64,000 nt of DNA, taken from Paenarthrobacter nicotinovorans (lineage in GTDB: Bacteria; Actinomycetota; Actinomycetes; Actinomycetales; Micrococcaceae). The stretch's first letter is position 1. Each line of letters starts with the position of its first letter. The stretch spans positions 62,001 to 126,000 of the forward strand of contig NZ_SZVS01000008.1 of NCBI RefSeq assembly GCF_007670255.1. The letters are read 5' to 3'. Under the pieces are notes generated by a model. It had not been told where the DNA came from, made no database searches, and saw nothing but the letters and a program-made list of their open reading frames with translations. This document shows positions 34,108 through 42,170 of this stretch, in pieces. The translations under genes and the position numbers were made by a program.

Positions 34108-35114
34108 GCCGCCGGTGGTGCCGTCGAACTGCGGATGACCAGTTCCGGCGTCAGTTTCCGGTCCGCGACAGGAGCATCCGGATTCTTGAGCCGTTCAAGA
34201 GCAATCATGCCCGCGGCCTGGCCCAGGGTGACCGCGTGGAGGTTGACCGTGGTGAGGCCGATGCCGTGCAGCTTGGCGATCCTCGAATTGTCATAGCCCA
34301 CCAGCGACAGGTCCTCCGGGATGGACAGTCCCAGGGCGTGGGCGGCCTCGCGGGCGCCCAGGGCCAGTTGGTCGTTGTGGGTGAAGATCGCCGTAGGTCG
34401 GTCCGCTTGTGCCAGAAGGGCGGTGGCGGCCCGCTGCCCGGCTTCCTGGGTGAAGTCTTCGGCCGCAAGCGTCAGGGGCTTCAGCCCGGCGTCGTGCATG
34501 GTCTTTTGGTAACTGCGACGCCGGACGGTGTGTCCGTCATAATCGGGTCCGGCAATGTGGGCGATGCGCCGGTGCCCGAGGCCGAGGAGGTGCTCCGTGG
34601 CCGCCCGCGCACCCACGACATCGTCCGAGTACACGCTGTCAACGCCCGGTACCGGCCGGGTGACGCTGACCAGCGGCACGATCTGCGCCAACTCCTGCAC
34701 TTGCTCGTCCGGATCCAGCAGCGTCGCAGCGATGATGATCCCCGCCCGGGCCTCTATGAGGGACTCCAGCGCGCCCCGGTCAACGCCGTCCACGGACCGG
34801 GATACGCTCAGGATGAGCCGGTTCCCTTCCTGCGGAAGGGCCATGCGCACGCCGCTGAGGATGTCGGCGTAGACCTCGTTGCGGATATCCATCAAGTAAA
34901 GCCCGACGGCGGAACGGTGCTTGCGTGCCAGGTCGGCGGCGGCCGCGTTGGGTCGGTATCCCAGACGCTTGGCGGCGTCGAAGATGGCTTCCTTGGTTTC
35001 GCCGCTGACTCCTGGTGCTCCCCGGAAGGCGAATGACACCAGCGTTCTGGAGACACCCACTTCGCGGGCTACATCACTTTGCGTTGCGGGTCGGTGTGGG
35101 CGGTCGGCGGCCAT
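34104..35114 (-). CDS. LacI family transcriptional regulator
   Basis: About 336 aa. N-terminal helix-turn-helix TQSDVAREVGVSRTLVSFAFRG with hinge GYRPNAAAADLARK, then a periplasmic-binding-like sugar domain (VGLYLMDIRN...LGHRRIAHIAGP...PTAIFTHNDQLALGA...LVGYDNSRIAKL). It is divergent from the sugar porter gene, and probably represses it and itself. ATG 35114 is preferred because GGGAGG abuts the alternative ATG 35123 too closely. The inducer is not predictable. Confidence 0.88.
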   Translation of the reverse strand: MAADRPHRPATQSDVAREVGVSRTLVSFAFRGAPGVSGETKEAIFDAAKRLGYRPNAAAADLARKHRSAVGLYLMDIRNEVYADILSGVRMALPQEGNRLILSVSRSVDGVDRGALESLIEARAGIIIAATLLDPDEQVQELAQIVPLVSVTRPVPGVDSVYSDDVVGARAATEHLLGLGHRRIAHIAGPDYDGHTVRRRSYQKTMHDAGLKPLTLAAEDFTQEAGQRAATALLAQADRPTAIFTHNDQLALGAREAAHALGLSIPEDLSLVGYDNSRIAKLHGIGLTTVNLHAVTLGQAAGMIALERLKNPDAPVADRKLTPELVIRSSTAPPAA

Positions 35115-35196
35115 GCCCTCCATCCTCCCATGTCACAGAAAGGACAAAATGAGGTGTTTGTTAGTTTGACCTTACATTTAAGCCTTTCGCGCGTTA

Positions 35197-35210
35197 CTCT
35201 GGTTCCAGAG
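35197..35210. promoter_or_regulatory. Candidate operator between lacI and the sugar porter gene
   Basis: Perfect palindrome CTCTGG-TT-CCAGAG, 42 nt before the porter start and the only good inverted repeat in the 137-bp divergent gap. A TTGACC -35-like element lies at 35166-35171. Binding by the adjacent LacI regulator is inferred. Confidence 0.45.
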
Positions 35211-35251
35211 CGGTTATTTATGATCCGCAACACACTGACAAAGGAGTCCTG

Positions 35252-36718
35252 ATGTCTGCAACGCAATTGCAGCGGGAAGGTGCCCCCGGGGCCGCCCTTC
35301 CTCCGCTGACCAACGGTCCGCACCGGAAGCGCCTTGGCCTTGTAGCTTTGGTTGCCACGTTCGGCGGGCTGTTGTTCGGCTATGACACTGGTGTCATCAA
35401 CGGCGCCCTGCGGCCCATGACAGCCGACCTTGGGCTGACACCCCTGACGGAGGGGATCGTCACCAGCTCACTGCTGTTCGGCGCAGCGGCCGGGGCCGTG
35501 GGCGGTGGACGCCTGTCGGATTCCTGGGGCCGCCGGAAATCCATCCTCCTGCTCGCGGTGCTCTTCCTGGCTGGAACCATCGCCTGCGTCTTCGCGCCGA
35601 ATTTTGAAGTCATGGTCCTGGGGCGCGTCATTCTGGGCCTGGCTGTCGGCGGAGCGTCCACTGTGGTGCCCGTCTTCCTGGCCGAGCTGGCGCCCTACGA
35701 GATCCGTGGTTCGCTGGCCGGGCGCAACGAGCTCATGATTGTCATCGGCCAGCTCGCTGCCTTCGTGGTCAACGCCATCATCGGCAACATCTGGGGAGAG
35801 TTCGGGGGAGTGTGGCGCGTCATGCTGGCAGTCGCCGCGCTGCCTGCCATCGCACTGTTCTTCGGCATGCTCCGGATGCCCGAATCTCCTCGCTGGCTGA
35901 TTTCCAAGGGACGCTGGGAAGAGGCCTTGGCAGTCCTCAAGACCATCCGCTCGGTGGAGCGTGCCGAGGCTGAAATGGCGGACATCAAGCACCTCGCCGA
36001 CGAGGAGCGGGCTTCCAAGGCAACCTCCTGGGGTGCACTGAAAGACAAATGGATTCTTCGCATCATCATGGTCGGCATTGGCCTCGGGGTGGCCCAGCAG
36101 CTGACGGGCATCAATTCGATCATGTACTACGGTCAGTCCGTGCTGGTCGAGGCCGGATTCGACTCCAATGCGGCGCTCATCGCCAATATCGCTCCCGGGG
36201 TGATCGCGGTCGTTGGGGGCGTGATCGCTTTGACCTTGATGCAGCGCGTCAACCGCCGAACCACACTGCTCCTGGGCTTCACGCTGACCACTGCGTGCCA
36301 CTTCCTTATTGGCATCGCTTCAATCCTGCTTCCTGTGGGAAATGCGGCCCGACCGTTCGTGATCCTGTTCCTGGTGGTGGCCTTCGTCGGCTCGATGCAG
36401 ACGTTCCTGAACATCGCCGTGTGGGTGATGCTGTCCGAAATCTTCCCGCTGCACGTTCGCGGTTTCGCCATCGGCCTTTCGGTGTTCTGCCTCTGGATTG
36501 CCAACGCGCTGCTGGGCCTGTTCTTCCCCACCTTGGTCGCCGGCGTGGGCATCACAGGGACGTTCTTCCTGTTCGGTGTTGTGGGTATCGCGGCGCTCGT
36601 CTTCATCTACACCCAGGTCCCGGAGACCCGCGGGCGCACGCTGGAAGCGCTCGAAGAAGACGTCAGCACCGGCGCCATCTATTTGGTGCACCGCAAGGAT
36701 TCCTCTGCACGCTCCTAG
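35252..36718 (+). CDS. Sugar porter family MFS transporter
   Basis: 488 aa, 12 predicted membrane helices. Sugar-porter signatures: GGLLFGYDTGVINGAL in helix 1, RLSDSWGRRKS between helices 2 and 3, PESPRWL before the central loop, QQLTGINSIMYYGQ in helix 7, and PETRGRTLEALEE at the C-terminus. The helix 1 motif is similar to proton-coupled inositol/pentose symporters of actinobacteria, so a cyclitol or pentose substrate is possible. Controlled by the divergent LacI regulator, by inference. Confidence 0.88.
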   Translation: MSATQLQREGAPGAALPPLTNGPHRKRLGLVALVATFGGLLFGYDTGVINGALRPMTADLGLTPLTEGIVTSSLLFGAAAGAVGGGRLSDSWGRRKSILLLAVLFLAGTIACVFAPNFEVMVLGRVILGLAVGGASTVVPVFLAELAPYEIRGSLAGRNELMIVIGQLAAFVVNAIIGNIWGEFGGVWRVMLAVAALPAIALFFGMLRMPESPRWLISKGRWEEALAVLKTIRSVERAEAEMADIKHLADEERASKATSWGALKDKWILRIIMVGIGLGVAQQLTGINSIMYYGQSVLVEAGFDSNAALIANIAPGVIAVVGGVIALTLMQRVNRRTTLLLGFTLTTACHFLIGIASILLPVGNAARPFVILFLVVAFVGSMQTFLNIAVWVMLSEIFPLHVRGFAIGLSVFCLWIANALLGLFFPTLVAGVGITGTFFLFGVVGIAALVFIYTQVPETRGRTLEALEEDVSTGAIYLVHRKDSSARS

Positions 36719-36739
36719 CTGCGTATCTGCTTCCGGTTG

Positions 36740-38046
36740 TTATTCGGCGCGGCGTTCGAGCAAGACGGTGTCCCTCCAGGCTCCGGCTGCTGGTTCTGCG
36801 GGAAGGCTGGTGGAGCAGACCCCTGTTTCGGGCAGTTCCAGTTCCAGCGCTTCTGCGGCTGCTGTGTCACCGGCCAGGGCAGCGGCGATGGAGCGGACTT
36901 GTTCGTAGCCCGTGGCCATGAGGAAGGTCGGTGCCCGGCCATAGGACTTCATTCCTGCCAGGTAAAAGTCCTTCTCGGGGTGGGCCAGGATCCGTGCGCC
37001 GTGCGCCGGGACGGTGCCGCAGCTATGGAAGTCCGGGTCGATCAATGGTCCCAGCGCTTTGGGGGCGTCGACCGCCGGGTCCAGCTCCAGCCGCAGTTCG
37101 GCAAGGATGCCCAGGTCCGGGCGGAAGCCGGTGGCCGGGATGACCCGGTCAACCTCCACCGTCCGGCCGTCAGCTGCGTGGACGATCACGGCAGCGCCGG
37201 TGGTTTCGACGCTTTGGGCGCGGAAGCCGGTCAGGAGCTGGACGGCACCAGTCTCGACGGCGGTGCGCAGGCGGGTGCCCAGCTGGCCGCGGGCGGGGAG
37301 TTCGTCGGCGTTACCGCCACCGTAAGCCCTTGCGGGGGTGGCGGCGCGGATGGCCCAGACGACTGTGGTGCCGGGATGGGTGCGGGCAAGGCGGGCGAGA
37401 TCCAGGACCATGTTCGCGGCCGAGTGACCGGACCCGACGACGAGGGTCCGGTGGCCTGCGAAACCATCCTGGGTGACATCGGGTAGGGCTCCGGTGATGA
37501 TCCCAGCAGCGCGGGCTTTGGCTTCGCCGGGAACCGGGAGGCCGTGGGAGCCAAGCGGAGCGGGGGTGTTCCACGTTCCTGAGGCATCGATGACGGCCCG
37601 CGCCAAAACCTCGGTGGTCTGGCCGTCGTCGTCCTGAACCTGCAGGACGAAGGGTGCCTGGTCGCGGCCCTGGCTTCGGCCTTTATCCATCCCTGCCGGG
37701 TCACGGCAACCACCTTTGAACCGGTGCGGATCCTCTGCCTGAGTTCCTGGGTTGCGGCCAAGGGTTCGAGATATTGGGTGACGATTTCGTGCCCATAGGG
37801 CAGCGCGGTCGGGCGGGGCGCTTCCCAGTCCGTTCGCTGGAGCAGGCGGACGGCAGCGGAGTCGAGGTTGTATTTCCAGGTAGAGAAGACTCGAACATGC
37901 CCCCACCCTTTGATAGCGGAACCAACGGTGGGTCCGGCCTCGATCACCAGGGGTTCGAGTCCGCGTTCGAGCAGGTGCGCGGCCGCGGCCAGCCCGACCG
38001 GCCCTGCCCCAATCACCGCGACGGGCAGGGAATCGTGCCCGGTCAT
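36740..38046 (-). pseudogene. Frameshifted flavoprotein of the ars operon (ArsO-like)
   Basis: The N-terminal part (38046 to about 37690) reads MTGHDSLPVAVIGAGPVGLAAAAHLLERGLEPLVIEAG..., a FAD-binding fold. From about 37690 the matching sequence continues one frame away (GMDKGRSQGRDQAPFVLQVQ... RAVIDASGTW...LVVGSGHSAANMVLDLA...IPATGFRPDLGIL) and runs to 36740, giving about 434 residues if joined. A single missing base in the run read CAGGGATGG would explain it. It may be a real inactivation or a sequencing error. Its start overlaps the arsC stop by 4 nt, so it belongs to the ars operon. Confidence 0.8.
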
Positions 38047-38459
38047 TGCTGGGCTTCCGCCGGCGTGAGGCTGGCAATCAGGGCCTCGACCCGGGTTTTG
38101 ATCTCGTCGCGGATGGGCCGGACGGAGTCGACGCCTTTGCCTGCGGGGTCTTCCAGGACCCAGTCTTCGTAGCGTTTACCCGGGAAGTACGGGCATTCGT
38201 CCCCGCAGCCCATGGTGATCACGACGTCGGAGTCCTTCACGGCCTCGGTGGTGAGAATCTTGGGGATTTCGGCGGACATGTCGATCCCGATCTCGGCCAT
38301 CGCCTCAACCGCTGCGGGGTTGACCTGGCTGGCAGGTTGGGAACCTGCGGAGCGGACCTCGATGGCGCCCCTGCCCAGGGTGGTCAGGAATGCGGCGGCC
38401 ATTTGGGACCGTCCGGCGTTGTGGACACAAACGAACAGGACGGAGGGTTTGACGCTCAT
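38043..38459 (-). CDS. arsC: Arsenate reductase, low-molecular-weight phosphatase type
   Basis: Reduces arsenate to arsenite in the cytoplasm. 138 aa. P-loop CVHNAGRS with Cys11, Arg17 and Ser18, and the redox pair Cys85/Cys89 in MGCGDECPYFPG, followed by the acid in LEDPAGK. This is the thioredoxin- or mycothiol-coupled class rather than the glutaredoxin class. It overlaps the aquaporin gene and the flavoprotein gene by ATGA. Confidence 0.93.
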   Translation of the reverse strand: MSVKPSVLFVCVHNAGRSQMAAAFLTTLGRGAIEVRSAGSQPASQVNPAAVEAMAEIGIDMSAEIPKILTTEAVKDSDVVITMGCGDECPYFPGKRYEDWVLEDPAGKGVDSVRPIRDEIKTRVEALIASLTPAEAQQ

Positions 38460-39166
38460 GAGAGCACCTTTCGATCATCCGCGGCATCAGCTGCGGCAAC
38501 ATCAGTGGTTTGGGGACAGAGGAAACGAACCAGGACCAAGCCGAGCGCACCGCCGACCATTTGGGCGGCGATGAAACCCGGCGCGGAGGCCGGTGCGATC
38601 CCTGCGAAGGTGTCCGTGATGGTTCGGGCGATCGTTACGGCGGGGTTGGCGAAGCTGGTGGAGGAGGTGAACCAGTACGCGGCGGTGATGTAACCGCCGA
38701 CGGCGATAGCCACCCGGTCGGCGCGTCCGGGACGGATGGTCCCAAAAACGATGACCAGCAGCCCTGCCGTAGCAATGACCTCTGCCAGCCACAGACCAGG
38801 ACCGGTGCGTTCATGGGTGGACAACGTGACCGGAGCCAGATCGAACATCAGGTTCGCCGCGACGGTCCCGGTCAATCCACCCAGCACCTGAGCCGCGACC
38901 AAAAGGGCGGCAGCCCGGGTGTCGATCATTCCAAGGGCCCGTTCGACCAAGGTGACCACAGGGTTGAAGGAGGCTGAGACCGGCTGCAGGGCAAGGATCA
39001 ACGCGACCAAAGCCGCGCCTGTGGCGAGGCTGTTCTGCAGCAGCTGCAGCCCGACGTCCTTCGGTGACAGCCGGGAGGCCATCACTCCGGAACCAACCAC
39101 GGCAGCGACCAAGAGGCAGGTGCCGAGGAATTCCGCAGCCGCCCGGCGCAGGAGCAAGGGATTCAC
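38456..39166 (-). CDS. MIP/aquaporin family channel (AqpS-like)
   Basis: 236 aa with six predicted helices. The two pore half-helix motifs are NPV (68-70) and NPA (174-176); the first is altered from NPA. Placed between arsR and arsC, it most likely lets arsenite leave the cell, as AqpS does in the arsR-aqpS-arsC-arsH operon of Sinorhizobium. The open frame runs upstream to 39343, but GTG 39166 overlaps the arsR stop (GTGA) and gives the normal family length. No ArsB or Acr3 pump is seen in the window. Confidence 0.88.
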   Translation of the reverse strand: MNPLLLRRAAAEFLGTCLLVAAVVGSGVMASRLSPKDVGLQLLQNSLATGAALVALILALQPVSASFNPVVTLVERALGMIDTRAAALLVAAQVLGGLTGTVAANLMFDLAPVTLSTHERTGPGLWLAEVIATAGLLVIVFGTIRPGRADRVAIAVGGYITAAYWFTSSTSFANPAVTIARTITDTFAGIAPASAPGFIAAQMVGGALGLVLVRFLCPQTTDVAAADAADDRKVLS

Positions 39167-39519
39167 TGGGCCTGTCCGCCGATCAAGGCTGCCAGGTTCT
39201 GCAGGGCTTCGGTGCGGGCCTTGTAGTAGACCCAGACTCCGCGCTTTTCCCGGTCCAGCAAACCGGCTTCGTGCAGCACTTTCAGATGGTGGCTGATGGT
39301 CGGCTGCGACAACTCGAAGGCATCGTTCAGGTCGCAGACGCATGCTTCCCCGCCCTCGTGTGAGGCCACCAGGGACATCAGCCGCAACCTCACGGGATCC
39401 GCCAAAGCTTTTAACAGCGGCGCAACGCCGTCGGCTTCCTTCTCCGACAATGGCTCGCGTGCCAGCGGCGAGCAGCAGGCAACGGTCTGGACCGGGGTCA
39501 GCTCCAAAGACATAGACAC
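39163..39519 (-). CDS. arsR: ArsR family arsenite-responsive repressor
   Basis: 118 aa winged-helix repressor. Recognition region ACVCDLNDAFELSQPTISHHLKVLHEAGLLDREKRG. Candidate As(III) ligands are the N-terminal Cys15-Cys16 pair and Cys60/Cys62; a CC pair at 15-16 matches the type of site described for Corynebacterium ArsR. The start is GTG 39519 or ATG 39513. A 12-bp palindrome lies just upstream. First gene of the ars operon. Confidence 0.9.
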   Translation of the reverse strand: MSMSLELTPVQTVACCSPLAREPLSEKEADGVAPLLKALADPVRLRLMSLVASHEGGEACVCDLNDAFELSQPTISHHLKVLHEAGLLDREKRGVWVYYKARTEALQNLAALIGGQAQ

Positions 39520-39521
39520 AG

Positions 39522-39533
39522 GTAAATATTTAC
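39522..39533. promoter_or_regulatory. Candidate ArsR operator
   Basis: Perfect 12-bp palindrome GTAAATATTTAC immediately upstream of arsR, in an AT-rich patch that stands out from the GC-rich surroundings. Confidence 0.45.
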
Positions 39534-39610
39534 ATTCATCAATATCTTAAGCAAGGCCATGCGGGGCAGTGCAGTTTTATTGTCGGTGGCCGGAGGTACA
39601 GTTGATTTAT

Positions 39611-39626
39611 TCGAATATATGTTCGA
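39611..39626 (+). promoter_or_regulatory. LexA (SOS) box of umuC
   Basis: TCGAAT-ATAT-GTTCGA, one mismatch from the LexA consensus, 62 nt before the umuC start. It is the exact reverse complement of the umuD box; the identity extends to 21 nt (39606-39626 versus 33647-33667). Confidence 0.85.
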
Positions 39627-39688
39627 ATATTCGGCGTGTCTCTCCATCTTCGGTGGGCGCGCGTGGTATTGCCGAGCCAAGGAGGAGC

Positions 39689-40987
39689 ATGTCCCGGCCA
39701 GCCCTTATGCGTCAGATGCAGGAGATCGCACACGTGGACATCAACTGCTTCTATGCCTCCGCGGAACGGGCTTTCAACCCTGCCCTGGAAGGCAAGCCCC
39801 TGATTGTCCTGTCCAACAACGATGGCTGTGCGGTCACCAGATCGCCCGAGGCAAAGCGGCTTGGCATCGGTCTGGGGGATCCTTGGTTCAAGCTGGCTCC
39901 GCGGGCAAAGGAGTGGGGACTCATTGCCTTGTCCAGCAATTACGAACTCTACGGGGACATCAGCTCACGGGTCATGGAGTTGTTGCGGCGCTACTCGGCC
40001 TGGCAAGAGGTGTATTCGATCGATGAGGCGTTCCTGGGCGTCAAAGGCCGGCCGGAGGAACTCTTGCACCTGGGTCGCTCCATCAAAGAGGCCTGCCGCA
40101 GGAATGTCGGGGTTCCGGTGTGCGTCGGAATCGCCCGCACCAAAACGCTTGCCAAGCTGGCCAACAAGTGGGCCAAGCATAATCCTGCCTTCAACGGGGT
40201 GTGCCGCTGGGATTCGGTCCCGGAAGCGCAGCGTGAGGCGCTCATGGCCCGGCTTTCGGTCATCGAGATCTGGGGCATCGCCACCAGGCTCACCAAGCGC
40301 CTGAATGCCATGGGAATCCACTCGATCCTGGACCTGGTCCGCGCCGAGCCTGTTGCCTTGCGTGACAAGTTTTCCATCGTCATGATGCGCACGGTCCTGG
40401 AGCTGCAGGGTACCCCGTGCATCCCCATGGAAGAGGAACGGATCGGGCGAGACCAGTTGATCTTCTCGCGCTCCTTCTCCACACCGATTACGACGACGGC
40501 CCAGCTGCGGCAGGTGCTGAGCGTCTACGGTCAGATGGCAAGCGCCCGACTGGCCAAACACGATCTCCAAGCCAAGCTCTTGACAGCGTTCGCGGCAACA
40601 TCGGTCTACAACCCGAACGACAAATCGTTTCCGACCGTCAACGTCTCACTCCCCATGCCGACGTCGGACCCTGTCCTGCTGACGAAAGCCGCCCACGCCC
40701 TGGTGCCGAAGATCCAGGAGGGAACAAAGTACGCCAAGGCCGGCATCATGGTCACCGACCTCCGTCCCACCGGCAACCAAAAGCCCTTGGAGATCTTCGA
40801 GAACCGGCATGAGGAACGCGGCATTGGGAGCTTGCTGGAGGAAGTGAGCAAACGCTACGGCCGGGGCTCCATCGGCCTCGGACATGCGGGCATCAAGGGT
40901 GGACCGGACTGGTCCATGAAGCGGGACATGCTCAGCCCCCGCTACACCACCAATTGGGACGAACTTCCCTTGGTAAAGGCGGCGTAG
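39689..40987 (+). CDS. umuC: Y-family DNA polymerase V catalytic subunit
   Basis: Translesion polymerase partner of UmuD'. 432 aa. Active-site sequences HVDINCFYASAERAFNP (first metal aspartate) and VYSIDEAFLG (second acidic pair), the SNNDGCAVTRSPEAKRLGI and SSNYELYGDIS fingers/palm segments of UmuC rather than DinB, and the C-terminal little-finger domain. ATG 39689 is chosen for the AAGGAGG upstream; ATG codons at 39707 and 39716 are alternatives. SOS control by the LexA box at 39611 is expected. Confidence 0.92.
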   Translation: MSRPALMRQMQEIAHVDINCFYASAERAFNPALEGKPLIVLSNNDGCAVTRSPEAKRLGIGLGDPWFKLAPRAKEWGLIALSSNYELYGDISSRVMELLRRYSAWQEVYSIDEAFLGVKGRPEELLHLGRSIKEACRRNVGVPVCVGIARTKTLAKLANKWAKHNPAFNGVCRWDSVPEAQREALMARLSVIEIWGIATRLTKRLNAMGIHSILDLVRAEPVALRDKFSIVMMRTVLELQGTPCIPMEEERIGRDQLIFSRSFSTPITTTAQLRQVLSVYGQMASARLAKHDLQAKLLTAFAATSVYNPNDKSFPTVNVSLPMPTSDPVLLTKAAHALVPKIQEGTKYAKAGIMVTDLRPTGNQKPLEIFENRHEERGIGSLLEEVSKRYGRGSIGLGHAGIKGGPDWSMKRDMLSPRYTTNWDELPLVKAA

Positions 40988-41000
40988 CGTGACGGAGCTG

Positions 41001-42158
41001 CTAGGCGCGCAGACGGTATCCGCGCTTCACCACTGTTTCCACGAGCTTTCCGTCAGGCAGCGAGGAACGCAGCCGGCTGACCGTCATGTCCAGGGCATGT
41101 ACGGAGCCCCGCAGATCCAAAAGATCCGACAACGCTTCACGCGACAAGACCGCACCTCCTGCCCCAAGGAGCGCCCGCAACAGCAGGAGGGGAGCCGGTG
41201 CCAGTTCCACCACTTCGCCGTCGATCCGAAGGCAACGCCCGCGCAGTTCGATCGTGGCCGTCTTGGTCTCCAGGCGTCGCACGTGGTTCAGCGACAGGTG
41301 CTCGGTGACGAGGCGGATGAGCGCACCCATGCGGTAGCGGTCGGGGATCAGGGGAGTCAGCCCGGCGTCGACCAGTGGCTGTGCCGTGACAGGCCCCACG
41401 GCGGCAACGGTCACGGGACCCTTGAGCGCCTCGATGAGTTGTCGGTACAGGCCCATTTCGTGCGCGGTGCTCCACATGGCGTCCACGGCCGGGGCACTGG
41501 TGAAGGTCAGGACGTCGAGATTGCCATTGACGACGGCCTCGATCAGGCGCGGCAATTTGTCCTCGCCATCAGGCTTGACCCAGCGGTAGGGAGTCACCGT
41601 CAAGACAGTCGCTCCCGACATGCGGAGCCGCTCCAGTTGGCGAACGTCCGTGTACCCGTGCAACTGCACTGCCACGGTCTTGCCGCGCACACCCTCCACC
41701 AGCAGCATGTCCACCAGGGTGGCCGTGGTCTCGTCACTGCTGATTCCGACGTCGGCCAAACCCGCCGCCCGCACGGCGCCGCGGGCCTTGGGTCCCCTGA
41801 CGAACATGCGGCACGCGGACAGGGTCTCCAGCAGTTGCTCCCCGATGCCGAAGGAATCGGCCGCCTCGCACCAACGACGCATGCCATAGGCAGTGGTGGC
41901 TATGCAGATATCAGGCTTGGCCTCGATGATGGTGCGGGTGTCTTCGATGAGGATCATGTCCTCTTGGACCGGGGCGATCTTCAACGCCGGAGCGTGCAGG
42001 ACGCTGGCGCCGCGCCGCTCGAGGGCCTCGATGAGGTCGCGGGAACGGCGGTGCGAGGTGACGCCGATGCGGAATCCATCCAGGGGTGCTTCGGCGGCCT
42101 CTGCGGTGTCCGGTGCGGCATTGGGGTCCAGGGCTTCGATGGCACGTGCAACAGTCAT
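41001..42158 (-). CDS. nnaR: Uroporphyrinogen-III synthase-like protein with winged helix (NnaR type)
   Basis: 385 aa fusion: an N-terminal HemD-like bilobed domain (about 28-280) and a C-terminal OmpR-type winged helix (about 295-385: RCLRIDGEVVELAPAPLLLLRALLGAGGAVLSREALSDLL...DMTVSRLRSSL...VVKRGYRLRA). This architecture is NnaR, the nitrate/nitrite assimilation regulator studied in Streptomyces and mycobacteria. Here it ends the nirB-cobA operon (12-nt gap), which fits. Enzymatic HemD activity cannot be judged. Confidence 0.88.
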   Translation of the reverse strand: MTVARAIEALDPNAAPDTAEAAEAPLDGFRIGVTSHRRSRDLIEALERRGASVLHAPALKIAPVQEDMILIEDTRTIIEAKPDICIATTAYGMRRWCEAADSFGIGEQLLETLSACRMFVRGPKARGAVRAAGLADVGISSDETTATLVDMLLVEGVRGKTVAVQLHGYTDVRQLERLRMSGATVLTVTPYRWVKPDGEDKLPRLIEAVVNGNLDVLTFTSAPAVDAMWSTAHEMGLYRQLIEALKGPVTVAAVGPVTAQPLVDAGLTPLIPDRYRMGALIRLVTEHLSLNHVRRLETKTATIELRGRCLRIDGEVVELAPAPLLLLRALLGAGGAVLSREALSDLLDLRGSVHALDMTVSRLRSSLPDGKLVETVVKRGYRLRA

Positions 42159-42170
42159 TTCTATTTACCT

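Noticed and set aside
32341..40987. Region with umuD, sugar porter, ars operon and umuC considered as a genomic island or integrated element
   Set aside because: No integrase, transposase, tRNA or direct-repeat attachment sites seen; base composition by eye resembles the surroundings.
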